A stretch of DNA of 64,000 nucleotides from Pseudorhodobacter turbinis (lineage in GTDB: Bacteria; Pseudomonadota; Alphaproteobacteria; Rhodobacterales; Rhodobacteraceae). The notes below the pieces were generated by a model, which searched no databases, was not told the DNA's origin, and was given only the letters and a program-made list of their open reading frames with translations. How positions within the stretch are numbered: the first letter of the stretch is position 1; each line of letters opens with the position of its first letter. The stretch lies in assembly GCF_005234135.1 (NCBI RefSeq), contig NZ_CP039964.1, positions 248,001 to 312,000 on the forward strand. The letters are read 5' to 3'. A program made the position numbers and the translations under genes. Shown here piece after piece: positions 27,763 through 36,246 of this stretch.

Positions 27763-28674
27763 ATGCTGGTTGTCGCTGCTGTCGGGGGCAACGCGCTGTT
27801 AAAGCGCGGTCAGCCCCTGACCGCCGAGGCGCAGCGCGCCAACGTGCGCATCGCCGCGCAGGCGCTTGCCCGTATCGTGCGTGCCGGGCATCAGTTGATC
27901 GTGACCCACGGCAACGGTCCGCAGGTCGGGCTGCTGGCCTTGCAGGGCGCGGCCTATAAGCCGGACGAGGCCTATCCTCTGGACGTTCTTGGGGCCGAAA
28001 CCGAAGGCATGATCGGCTATCTGATCGAACAAGAGCTCGAAAACGCGCTGGGGCATGATCACGCGGTCGCAACCCTGCTAACGCAGGTTGTCGTGGACGC
28101 GCGCGATCCGGCATTTGGCACCCCGACCAAGTTTGTCGGTCCGGTCTATTCCAAAGGCGAGGCACATGAGCGCGCCAAGGTGTCCGGCTGGACCATCGCG
28201 CAGGACGGAGACTATTGGCGGCGCGTCGTGCCTTCGCCCAAACCTGTCGAAATCCCGGATTTGCGCGTTGTACGTTTGCTGCTGGATCAGGGCGTGATTG
28301 TGATCTGCGCAGGTGGCGGGGGTATCCCGGTACTGCGCCGCGCCGATGACAGCATGATCGGCGTCGAGGCCGTGATCGACAAGGACGCCGCCAGCGCACT
28401 ATTGGCGGGCGATGTCGGCGCGGACGCGCTGTTGTTGCTGACCGATGTGGATGCCGTCTATGACGGCTTTGGAACGGACGCTGCCAAACCGGTGCGCCAT
28501 GTGACCCCGGATCAGGGACGCGCACTGGACATGCCCAAAGGCTCGATGGGGCCAAAGGTGGAAGCGGCCTGCGATTTTGCGGATCGCGGGGGCGTTGCGG
28601 GCATAGGTCGTCTGGCCGACGCGCTGGAGTTACTGGAGGGCACGGCGGGCACGCGCGTGTCCAAAACCAAATAG
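27763..28674 (+). CDS. arcC: Carbamate kinase
   Basis: A 303-residue amino-acid-kinase-fold enzyme: VAAVGGNALLKRGQPLTAEA at the N-terminus, IVTHGNGPQVGLLALQG, VICAGGGGIPVLRR, AVIDKDAASALLAGDVGADA, LLLLTDVDAVY and GSMGPKVEAACDF. It transfers phosphate from carbamoyl phosphate to ADP, the ATP-yielding last step of the ADI pathway. I chose ATG 27763, one base after the arcB stop, in preference to the longer frame from 27673, since it starts the conserved domain correctly. Confidence 0.96.
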   Translation: MLVVAAVGGNALLKRGQPLTAEAQRANVRIAAQALARIVRAGHQLIVTHGNGPQVGLLALQGAAYKPDEAYPLDVLGAETEGMIGYLIEQELENALGHDHAVATLLTQVVVDARDPAFGTPTKFVGPVYSKGEAHERAKVSGWTIAQDGDYWRRVVPSPKPVEIPDLRVVRLLLDQGVIVICAGGGGIPVLRRADDSMIGVEAVIDKDAASALLAGDVGADALLLLTDVDAVYDGFGTDAAKPVRHVTPDQGRALDMPKGSMGPKVEAACDFADRGGVAGIGRLADALELLEGTAGTRVSKTK

Positions 28675-28789
28675 GCCGAATGGGCGGTGTCATGTGTGGA
28701 CGGTCCCTGTTTCGCAAGGATTGAATTGAGCTGAATTTGATAGTTCCAGGTTGCGGTCATTTGGTCGGCATATATGCGCGGTACATATG

Positions 28790-29094
28790 ACTGGACCTTT
28801 CCCGATTTAGTTCCGACCTCTTTCGAGCGATATTCGCAATGAAGGAGATGAAGAATGGCACCGAGATACAGTGACGAGTTTAGACGAGATGCGGTTCGCA
28901 TAGCGACGACCAGTGGGCTGACGCGCCCTCAGATTGCATCAGATTTGGGGTTAGCGTTTCGACCCTGAACAAGTGGGTTCAACAACACCAAAATGATGAT
29001 CTAATGTCTGGCCCGCATGAAGATGTGGCGAAAGAAAATGCGCGACTGCGCAAAGAGGACCGACTTCTGCGCGAGGAGAGGGAGGTGTGTTGAA
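28790..29094 (+). pseudogene. IS3 (type 2) remnant
   Basis: The left end (TTTAGTTCCGACCTCTTTCG) and OrfA start at 28856 (YSDEFRRDAVRIATTSGLTR) match the IS3 at 15691-16921. A frameshift follows (DLGLAFRP instead of DLGVGLST) and the element stops after REEREV, replaced by foreign sequence. Confidence 0.75.
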
Positions 29095-29176
29095 TTTTGC
29101 GAGAAATTGACCTGGTTTTCCGAAACGCCGTGACCCACTGGTTTCGATAATTTCACATACTTGTCATGAGGTTATC

Positions 29177-29566
29177 ATGTTTCATGGGGGGCAGCGCCAA
29201 ATGAAACACTGGGTCAATCCGACACGAAAATCAACACTGACGCTGCACGATGCCGCTGTGGCCACTTCGGGCGATTACCGCCATTGGGTCACGGTGCAGA
29301 GCCGCCGCCTGTCGTACCCGATGGTCCCCATGCGCGCAGCACCGCTGCTGACCTCGCCGGCGTCGGTGACTGTCATCGCCACAACCTGCGCCGCGGCGGA
29401 TGCTTGGGCGACGGCGCTGATGGTGGCGGGCGCCAATGTTGGGCTGGGGATGGCGGAGCAGGCAGGCCTCGACGCGCTGTTCCTGATCCGCGATGATGCG
29501 GGCGGTGTGCAGAGCCGGTCGGTTGGCCCGCTGTTCACCGATAACAGCCCGACGGTAGGAGATTAA
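29177..29566 (+). pseudogene. apbE: ApbE (FAD:protein FMN transferase) C-terminal remnant
   Basis: From about 29240 the frame reads LHDAAVATSGDYRHWV, RRLSYPM, APLLTSPASVTVIATTCAAA, DAWATALMVAGANVG, the C-terminal third of ApbE proteins, which attach FMN to redox proteins. The first two thirds are missing, removed by the IS3 debris just upstream. It sits two bases before the P-type ATPase gene. Confidence 0.75.
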
Positions 29567-29567
29567 A

Positions 29568-31451
29568 GTGGTGGATCATACCCAGACAGACCGACTTCAG
29601 ACCCTTCTTCTGGCCATCGCTTTGGCAGGCCTTGTGGGTGGCCTTGCGCTCAGCTTTGGCGGCAAGCCTGACCTTGCGCCGACCGTCTGGTTTGCTGGGG
29701 TTGTGCCCGTGCTGGCCGCATTGGTGATCGAGATTTTGCGCAGCTTGTCGCGCGGCGAGGTAGGGCTCGATATCGTGGCCGCCCTGTCGATGACGGCGGC
29801 ATTGGCATTCGACGAAACGCTGGCGGCGGCGGTGGTTGCGGTGATGTATTCCGGCGGCACGTTTCTTGAGGGGTTTGCCGAAGGTCGGGCGCGGCGCGAA
29901 ATGCGCGACCTTTTGTCTCGCGTGCCCCGCACCGCCACGCGCAACCGCAATCGCGGGCTGGAGGAGGTGCCGCTGGAGGATCTGGCCCCCGGCGACCGCC
30001 TGCTGATCCGCCAAGGCGATGTGGTGCCAGTGGATGGGCGCATCCTTTCGGAGAGCGCCTTTCTCGATACCGCCGCGCTGACTGGCGAGTCGCTGCCCGC
30101 GCGGCTGACACGCGGGGCCGACGTCATGAGCGGATCGACCAATGCTGGCGATGCGTTCGATCTTGAGGCCTTGCGCGAGGCCAAGGACAGCACCTATGCT
30201 GGGATCGTGCGTCTGGTCGAGGCGGCGCAGGCGTCAAAAGCGCCGATGGCGCGTCTGGCCGACCGCTGGTCGCTGGGGTTTCTGGCGGTCACCGTGGCGA
30301 TAGCTTTTGCCGCATGGTGGTTCACGGGCGATCCGATCCGCGCGGTGGCGGTGCTTGTGGTGGCGACCCCTTGCCCGCTGATCCTTGCCGTGCCCGTTGC
30401 GCTGGTCGCGGGCCTGTCACGCGCCGCGCATTTCGGCGTACTTGTCAAGGGCGCCAAACCGCTGGAGGCGATGGCCCGCATCCAGACCCTGATCCTTGAC
30501 AAGACCGGCACGCTGACCGACGGGCGGCCGCAGATCGTGTCGATCGACAGCGCGGGGGACATGGCGCCAGATGACATTTTGCGCTTTGCCGCTTCCCTCG
30601 ATCAGGCCTCCAAGCACCCCGTAGCACAGGCCATCGTCGTCGCGGCGGTTGCGCGTGGTTTCACCTTGCACATCCCCAGCGAAGTGGCTGAAATTCCCGG
30701 CGAAGGTGTGATCGGCCTGATCGATGGCCGTCAGGTGATTGTCGGCGGTGATCGCTTTGTGGCGGGGCAGGTGGGCTTTGTCTCTGGCATGCATCCGGCG
30801 CTGGCAGCGGGATCGTTGATGGTGGCCGTCGCGGTTGATGGTCGTATGGCCGGGCATCTGGTGATGTCGGACCCCTTGCGCGAAGGGGCCGCCGAGATGA
30901 TGGCTGCCCTGCGCCGTCAGGGCATCCGGCGCATCCTGCTCGCCACCGGCGACCGGGCCGAGGTGGCGCAGCGGGTAACCGAAGGACTGGGCCTTGACGG
31001 CATCCACGCAAGCTTGACCCCGGATGAAAAGGTGGCACTGGTGCTGGCCGAGCACAAGAACGGCCCTGTGATGATGGTGGGCGATGGTGTCAACGACGCG
31101 CCCGCCCTTGCCGCTGCCGATGTGGGCGTGGCGATGGGCGCACGCGGCGCCGCCGCCAGTGCCGAGGCGGCGGATGTGGTACTGCTGGTCGACCGCGTTG
31201 ACCGCATCGCACCGGGGATCGAGATTGCGCGTGGCGCACGGGCTATCGCGTTGCAAAGCGTCGTCGCGGGCATCGGTCTGTCGGTTCTGGGCATGATCGC
31301 GGCGGCGTTTGGCTATCTCACCCCAGTGCAAGGGGCGCTACTGCAAGAGGTCATCGATGTCGCCGTCATCCTGAACGCCCTGCGCGCGTTGCGCATAAGC
31401 CCTGCGAGCATATCTGCGCTGCAAACCCCATCAGAAGGAATGACTGTATGA
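29568..31451 (+). CDS. Heavy-metal P1B-type ATPase with a TPCPL motif
   Basis: A 627-residue inner-membrane pump. VATPCPLILAVPVAL (about residues 265-280) is the membrane metal site, with TPC instead of the common CPC; DKTGTLTDGRP carries the phosphorylated Asp, ASKHPVAQAI the His-Pro, and MVGDGVNDAPALAAADVGVA the hinge. No N-terminal metal-binding domain and no His-rich tail. TPC-type pumps have been linked to nickel, iron or cobalt, but the substrate is uncertain. The start is GTG at 29568 behind AGGAG. The stop overlaps the next gene (ATGA), a putative Fe/Mn transporter, which supports divalent-metal detoxification. Confidence 0.92.
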   Translation: MVDHTQTDRLQTLLLAIALAGLVGGLALSFGGKPDLAPTVWFAGVVPVLAALVIEILRSLSRGEVGLDIVAALSMTAALAFDETLAAAVVAVMYSGGTFLEGFAEGRARREMRDLLSRVPRTATRNRNRGLEEVPLEDLAPGDRLLIRQGDVVPVDGRILSESAFLDTAALTGESLPARLTRGADVMSGSTNAGDAFDLEALREAKDSTYAGIVRLVEAAQASKAPMARLADRWSLGFLAVTVAIAFAAWWFTGDPIRAVAVLVVATPCPLILAVPVALVAGLSRAAHFGVLVKGAKPLEAMARIQTLILDKTGTLTDGRPQIVSIDSAGDMAPDDILRFAASLDQASKHPVAQAIVVAAVARGFTLHIPSEVAEIPGEGVIGLIDGRQVIVGGDRFVAGQVGFVSGMHPALAAGSLMVAVAVDGRMAGHLVMSDPLREGAAEMMAALRRQGIRRILLATGDRAEVAQRVTEGLGLDGIHASLTPDEKVALVLAEHKNGPVMMVGDGVNDAPALAAADVGVAMGARGAAASAEAADVVLLVDRVDRIAPGIEIARGARAIALQSVVAGIGLSVLGMIAAAFGYLTPVQGALLQEVIDVAVILNALRALRISPASISALQTPSEGMTV

Positions 31452-32130
31452 GCCGCCTGTCCCATTCCGAAATCCACATGGTCCACCGCATCGGCTGGCT
31501 TCGCGCCGCTGTCCTAGGGGCGAATGATGGGATCGTCTTGACCGCCAGCCTGCTGGTTGGCGTGGCCGCAGCAGGCACTGGGCGGACCGAGGTGCTGGTC
31601 GCGGGGCTTGCCGGGCTGGTCGCCGGGGCCATGTCGATGGCGGCAGGAGAATACGTCTCGGCCAGCTCGCAGACCGATGCCGAACAGGCCGATCTTGCAA
31701 GAGAGCGCAAAAAACTGGCCGAGACGCCAGACGCCGAACTGGCCGAACTGACGCAGATCTATGAGGCGCGCGGGCTGACCCCTGATCTAGCACGGCAAGT
31801 GGCCGTGCAATTGACCGCAAGCGATGCCCTTGGCAGCCATGCGCGTGACGAGTTGGGTATATCCGACACCGTGACCGCGCACCTAATACAGGCGGCGGTG
31901 GTGTCGGCCATGACCTTTGCCGCCGGAGCAGTCGTGCCGTTGATCGTCGCGATGGTCGCGCCACCCGCGCAGATCGCTTTGTTCGTGGCAGCATCAACCC
32001 TGGCGGCCTTGGAGGCACCGCGGGCGGCGCCGATGTCGTGCGGGGTGCGGCGCGGGTAACCTTTTGGGGTGCCATGGCCATGGCCGCAAGCGCAGGGGGC
32101 GGCGCGCTTTTTGGTGTTAGCGTAGGGTAA
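31448..32130 (+). pseudogene. VIT1/CCC1-family transporter with a late frameshift
   Basis: The frame from 31448 gives LRAAVLGANDGIVLTASLLV, GAMSMAAGEYVSASSQTDAE and LGSHARDELGISD, typical of bacterial VIT1/CCC1 proteins (Fe2+/Mn2+ movement across the inner membrane). At about 32010 the frame slips: the ORF ends early at 32059 whereas another frame carries the expected last helix (RVTFWGAMAMAASAGGGALF, ending 32130). Either a sequencing error or an inactivating indel; about 25 C-terminal residues are affected. Start overlaps the ATPase stop. Confidence 0.75.
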
Positions 32131-32551
32131 AGAGGACGACGGCCCTACCAATCGATGTTTTGGCAATGCGAGCGCGCCGAGAATTGGCCGAATTGCCAGC
32201 CGCCCTTACCGTATGATCTGCGTGTTTTTTATTTTTGCGAAACAGTGTCTAAGTTGAGCTCCCGCAACCAAAATAATCACATATATTGTGCATTAAATGC
32301 CGTCTCTTCAAATACTATTTCGCCAACTTGGAATGTATTCAGTATCCCGGAGGCATCGGCCGACGCCACCGACCGAGGCCGGGCATCGGTGGGCACGGTA
32401 GAGAAAGACGGCTCCGAACCTAGGACGGAAGCCCTAAAATTTTCGCTGTGAACGCGCAGCAGAACTGATGCCGCGATTGCTAAGATTTTGGCATTGCAAC
32501 GCAGCATGAAAATCAGCCGCTCGTAGAATTTGTTGCGAAGGAGCGGCGACC
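32131..32551. other. Region without a supported gene
   Basis: Short frames on both strands only. A segment 32340-32400 is GC-rich and flanked by AT-rich sequence. No repeat, RNA gene or IS end is recognised here. Confidence 0.4.
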
Positions 32552-32695
32552 ATGGATCAAGTTGCGGACAAGCTATGGCCTCGCTACGGCGGTAACAACG
32601 CTGTTTTCGAAAGCCTTCAACACAAGTCGGTTTTTGGTAGCTGTGCGGACGCAGATAAGGTTCACTCAGTTTGTGGGTTTAGAAAAGTCCGTTAA
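32552..32695 (+). CDS. Possible small protein or truncated N-terminus (47 aa)
   Basis: An ATG preceded by AAGGAG at an ideal distance opens a 47-codon frame (MDQVADKLWPRYGGNNAVFE...), a size too short for confident identification. It may be the 5' stub of a gene removed by rearrangement, since its end runs 17 bases into a minus-strand pseudogene. No family recognised. Confidence 0.3.
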   Translation: MDQVADKLWPRYGGNNAVFESLQHKSVFGSCADADKVHSVCGFRKVR

Positions 32696-33057
32696 CATTT
32701 TCGGAGGCCTTGGAAATCACCTGCAATACGTCCCAGTGTTCAACGATCTTGCCATTGTCATCGAACCGGAAAATACCGATGCCCGCGTAGTCGTACTGCC
32801 CGGCTAAATCTGGTGGCAGTGCAGCACGACCATGTTGTCTTCTGCGATTGCACGTTTGAAGTGGGTGACTTTACCCGGATACTCCACGGCCATTCGTTCA
32901 AAATAGTTGATGAACGCTTCTTTGCCGTCTGCGACATGGGGGTTGTGTTGAATGTAGTCGTCGCCCGCATATTGCTCGATCGCGGTTCGCATTTGTTGAA
33001 CATCATATCGTAAAAGGCGATGGCGTTGTCTTTGTTGGTTTGGGGATTGCTTGTCAT
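32679..33057 (-). pseudogene. SnoaL-like protein, frameshifted
   Basis: From the ATG at 33057 (behind GGAGGT) the minus strand reads [19 protein letters not shown], then in another frame [57 protein letters not shown]; after an in-frame stop it continues GIGIFRFDDNGKIVEHWDVL. That is the whole of a SnoaL-like (NTF2-fold) protein, common in proteobacteria and of uncertain function, with at least one indel and a stop. Confidence 0.75.
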
Positions 33058-33161
33058 GATGGACCTCCGTTTGCTCACCAGCAGTAACATCGGTGACGCG
33101 CCCATGTTGCCCGAGTGGCTGAGCCAGATACCTGCTGATCAGGACATAGCGAGTGTCACAG

Positions 33162-33202
33162 CCCCCTTTCACGGTTTGCAGGCAAACTGTTGCCAGGCAA
33201 CG
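33162..33202 (-). repeat. Hairpin element G
   Basis: On the minus strand: left arm CGTTGCCTGGCA, centre ACAGTTTG / CCTG / CAAACCGT (one mismatch), right arm GAAAGGGGG. It closely resembles element F. Lies within the IS5 sequence encoding SVTADGAYDT. Confidence 0.8.
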
Positions 33203-33343
33203 GACGGCGCTTATGACACCCGCAAATGCTATGATGCTATTGCCGAACGCGGTGCCCATGCCGTGATCCCGCCACGCAAGAACGCAAGGCCATGGAAAAC
33301 TGTCACGGCGGGCGTCGAAATGCCTCGGCCGTGCGCTCTGGCG

Positions 33344-33388
33344 CCCCCCTCTCGGCAGCATCCTTCGGATGCGCCTGCCGGGCAATGG
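33344..33388 (-). repeat. Hairpin element H
   Basis: On the minus strand: left arm CCATTGCCCGGCAG, centre GCGCATCC / GAA / GGATGCTGC, right arm CGAGAGGGGGG. Splits the IS5 segment ALWRRWSGYHR. Confidence 0.8.
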
Positions 33389-33427
33389 ATGGAGCGGATA
33401 TCACCGCGGGATCCGTGTCGAAACCAA

Positions 33428-33470
33428 CCCTCTCGGGGGTCATGCTTCGCATAACCATGCCGGGCAGCGG
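33428..33470 (-). repeat. Hairpin element I
   Basis: On the minus strand: left arm CCGCTGCCCGGCA, centre TGGTTATGC / GAA / GCATGACCCC, right arm CGAGAGGG. Splits the IS5 segment RVETKMHCVKLL. Only 40 bases from element H. Confidence 0.8.
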
Positions 33471-33608
33471 ATGCATTGCGTGAAACTGCTGGGCCAACGC
33501 CTCATGGCGCGAGACTTCGACCGGCAAGTGGCACAGTTCCAGATTCTTGCCGCCGTTCTGAATGGCAACACCGCGCTCGGCATCCCCGCCACGAACGTCG
33601 TGGGATAG

Positions 33609-34029
33609 GTCTGTCCGGGGATAGGGGTAGTCCCAACGTCAAACGATTTGTGCAACAGAGCCTTGCGGAAGGATACGTTTTCAATCCTCATCGTCCGGAG
33701 AGGCTGAGTTTTACTGACGCGGCAATAGGCGTGGAGATTGAGATCAGGGAGGGCGGACCGGAACTAAAACGGGGCAAGACCAGTTTGGCCTTTTCCCGTG
33801 TTGCTTCCTCCCATTCATGAGAAAGGGTCGGACCATGAAACTGTGGGGTCAAACTCTGGTCAATCTTCGGAAATAGTACGTAAATAGGTTTTTTAGGTTG
33901 CAATTATCGTCAAATGAATATTTCAATATGTAAATAGGACGGTCTAGTCTGAGGATCGTAGGAAGCTCGAAAACGAGTTCCGAATGACGGGCGATAGAGC
34001 CGAATGATAAGTACAGTTGGAGCAAAGCA
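33609..34029. other. Region with a solo IS3 end, otherwise empty
   Basis: At 33757-33783 the complement of TGGTCTTGCCCCGTTTTAGT and TCCGG matches the left end of the type-2 IS3, with no element attached. The rest up to acuI is AT-rich intergenic sequence with short frames only. Confidence 0.5.
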
Positions 34030-35043
34030 ATGACCACCACGCAGGCGGGCCTGATCGAACCTTTCAACGCACTAGTGATCCGCGATGTCGAAGGCAAACC
34101 GAAGGCAGGGTTCGACAAGCTGACCTTTGCAGATTTGCCCGATAATGACGTTTTAGTTGAGATAAGCCATTCAAGTCTGAACTACAAAGACGGTCTGGCA
34201 GTCAGCGGCAAGGGGCGCATCGCGCGTCGGCTGCCCATGGTAGCAGGGATCGATCTTGCCGGAACCGTGGTGCGATCAAAAGTGTCGGAGTGGCAGGCGG
34301 GTGATAAAGTCGTCGTAAATGGGTGGGGCCTATCGGAAACGGAATGGGGCGGCTATTCGCAGTTTCAAAGCCTGAAATCCAAGTATCTGACCCGTTTGCC
34401 GCAGGGCTTTACTCCGGCCGAGGCCATGGCGATCGGCACCGCCGGATACACAGCCGCACTTTGCGTTCTGGCGCTTGAGGAGTGGGGCGCGATCACCCCA
34501 GGTAAGGGCGAAGTATTGGTGACTGGGGCCGCTGGCGGCGTGGGAACGGTCGCGATCTCATTGCTTGCAAAGCGCGGCTACAAGGTCGTTGCAGCTACCG
34601 GGCGCGAAAGCCAGCATGACTTCCTGCGTGACCTTGGCGCTACTGATTTTGTCGCCCGCGCGGCACTGGCCGAGGCGGGCAAGCCGTTGCAGGCTGAACG
34701 TTGGTCAGGCGCCATTGATAGCGTGGGCAGCAATACGCTGGCCAATGTATTAGCCCAAACCACCTATGGCGGTGCAGTTGCGGCCTGCGGCCTGGCGGGT
34801 GGAGCGGACCTTCCTGGAACGGTGTTGCCACATATTTTGCGTGGTGTGGCGCTGCTGGGGGTTGATTCCGTAATGGCCCCGCAGAAGAAGCGCGATCGTG
34901 CTTGGGCCTATTTGGCCGAAAACCTCGACCGTACAAAACTGGCAGCACTGACCACCACAGTATCCTTTGCCGATCTGCCCGACTTGGCTCAAGCAATATG
35001 CAAGGGTGAAACCCGCGGTCGCTATGTCATCGAAATTACCTGA
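34030..35043 (+). CDS. acuI: Acryloyl-CoA reductase-type MDR oxidoreductase
   Basis: A 337-residue medium-chain reductase of the YhdH/AcuI family: SHSSLNYKDGLAVSGKGRIA, PMVAGIDLAGTVV, GWGLSETEWGGYSQF, GTAGYTAALCVLALEEWG, the NADPH loop VTGAAGGVGTVAISLLAKRG, DSVGSNTLANVLAQTTYGG and LRGVALLGVDSVMAP. AcuI reduces toxic acryloyl-CoA to propionyl-CoA with NADPH and in roseobacters serves DMSP catabolism. No Zn site is expected in this family. Start is ATG 34030. It is followed directly by a fragment of an enoyl-CoA hydratase, also a DMSP-pathway-type enzyme. Confidence 0.88.
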   Translation: MTTTQAGLIEPFNALVIRDVEGKPKAGFDKLTFADLPDNDVLVEISHSSLNYKDGLAVSGKGRIARRLPMVAGIDLAGTVVRSKVSEWQAGDKVVVNGWGLSETEWGGYSQFQSLKSKYLTRLPQGFTPAEAMAIGTAGYTAALCVLALEEWGAITPGKGEVLVTGAAGGVGTVAISLLAKRGYKVVAATGRESQHDFLRDLGATDFVARAALAEAGKPLQAERWSGAIDSVGSNTLANVLAQTTYGGAVAACGLAGGADLPGTVLPHILRGVALLGVDSVMAPQKKRDRAWAYLAENLDRTKLAALTTTVSFADLPDLAQAICKGETRGRYVIEIT

Positions 35044-35165
35044 GCAAGGACGTTATCCTGTGGCAGAATGATCCGACGGATGCTGTCGTCACGCTAACGA
35101 TGAACCGGCCTGACAAGATGAACGCCATGAAGTAAGCATTCGGCGATGCGCTATAAGCGGCGATC
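35041..35165 (+). pseudogene. Enoyl-CoA hydratase/isomerase N-terminal remnant
   Basis: The frame after acuI reads SKDVILWQNDPTDAVVTLTM, NRPDKMNAMK then a stop, then FGDAL. TLNRPxKxNAM is the N-terminal crotonase signature. The gene is truncated before its oxyanion-hole residues and has stops, so it is dead. The position next to acuI suggests it was an acuH- or dmdD-like enzyme; that is inference. Confidence 0.65.
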
Positions 35166-35365
35166 CTGCGTGCAGCCCGGGATACTTTCTCGCCGAAATA
35201 GTAGGACGCCTGATTAAGGCTACGAAAACGCAATTCTCTCCGATCTGCATCCTGAATCAGATCGGCCTCCTTCCGTGGAAACGGCCAACCTAGGTTCTGG
35301 ACCCATTGATTTGGTTGCTGTCGGCTGGGCTGCGTGATTCAAGTCCCTCAGCTACAGGGGGGACG

Positions 35366-35725
35366 ATGAGCAATCTATTCTGGTTGACCGACGCGCAGAT
35401 GACGCGGCTAAAACCTTACTTTCCAAAGAGCCATGGCAAACCAAGGGTCGATGACCGACGGGTTCTGAGTGGGATTATTTTCATTAACCGCAACGGTTTG
35501 CGGTGGTCTGATGCGCCTCGGGAGTACGGCCCACCGAAGACGCTGTACAACCGCTGGAAGCGGTGGAGTGATATGGGTGTCTTTGTCCGCATCATGGCCG
35601 GGCTGGCCGCCGAAGGCACAGAGCGCAAGACCATCATGATTGATGCGACCTACCTAAAGGCACACCGTACGGCCTCCAGCCTGCGGTTGAAAAAGGGGGG
35701 CCCAGCGACAAGAGAGGTCGGTTGA
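35366..35725 (+). CDS. IS5 (IS427-like) transposase, first frame
   Basis: From MSNLFWLTDAQMTRLKPYFP through VDDRRVLSGIIFINRNGLRW, YGPPKTLYNRWKRWSDMGVF to IDATYLKAHRTASSLRLKKG. It contains the first catalytic Asp (DATY). It runs into A5G6 at 35690-35700, a site at which this IS group typically slips by -1 into the second frame to make the full transposase. Copy 3 appears functional. Confidence 0.85.
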   Translation: MSNLFWLTDAQMTRLKPYFPKSHGKPRVDDRRVLSGIIFINRNGLRWSDAPREYGPPKTLYNRWKRWSDMGVFVRIMAGLAAEGTERKTIMIDATYLKAHRTASSLRLKKGGPATREVG

Positions 35726-36135
35726 TTGGGCGAACGAAGGGCGGCATGAACACGAAACTGCATGCCGTCACCGACAGTATCGGACGCCCGATCCGGTTCT
35801 TCATAACGGCCGGTCAGGTCAGTGATTACACCGGTGCCAGAGCTCTGGTGAACAGCCTGCCACCGGCCGATTGGCTGCTGGGAGATCGCGGATACGACGC
35901 GGACTGGTTCCGTGAAGCCCTTGTAGACAAGGGGATAAAGCCCTGCATCCCTGGACGAAAGTCACGCGACAAGCCCATCCGATACGACAAGCGCCGCTAC
36001 AAACGACGCAACCGGATCGAGATCATGTTCGGCAGGCTAAAGGACTGGCGTCGCGTCGCCACCCGCTACGACAGAAGCCCGACGGTTTTCCTCTCCGCCA
36101 TCGCGCTCGCTGCAACCGTCTTGTTCTGGCTATAA
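35722..36135 (+). CDS. IS5 (IS427-like) transposase, second frame
   Basis: Reads IGRTKGGMNTKLHAVTDSIG, ADWLLGDRGYDADWFREALV (second Asp), PCIPGRKSRDKPIRYDKRRY, NRIEIMFGRLKDWRRVATRY (Glu) and ends LAATVLFWL. It continues the first frame after a -1 shift. This intact copy is the empty-site reference for hairpin elements D, E and F in copy 2. Confidence 0.85.
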   Translation: MIGRTKGGMNTKLHAVTDSIGRPIRFFITAGQVSDYTGARALVNSLPPADWLLGDRGYDADWFREALVDKGIKPCIPGRKSRDKPIRYDKRRYKRRNRIEIMFGRLKDWRRVATRYDRSPTVFLSAIALAATVLFWL

Positions 36136-36246
36136 AACAATGAGATGCCGTAACGGGGCCTGCGTTGCACACTGCCTGTTACCGCTTGCAAGATCAGGGG
36201 CAATTTGTCGACCATCCCGTATTGGATCCACATGGAGGGCTACAGG

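Larger units (their letters stand above)
33063..33608 (+). pseudogene. IS5-family (other subgroup) transposase C-terminal half with three hairpin elements
   Basis: Plus strand: [20 protein letters not shown], (element G), [32 protein letters not shown], (element H), [12 protein letters not shown], (element I), MHCVKLLGQRLMARDFDRQV, ending 33608. Each insert lies between codons that are adjacent in normal relatives. The N-terminal half is missing. Confidence 0.75.

Noticed and set aside
27701..28717. Long minus-strand frame (338 codons) across arcC
   Set aside because: Antisense shadow of the high-GC carbamate kinase gene; composition is Arg/Pro-rich nonsense and arcC itself has all family motifs.
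30417..31331. Minus-strand frame of 304 codons in the P-type ATPase
   Set aside because: Antisense shadow; the plus-strand ATPase has complete catalytic motifs.
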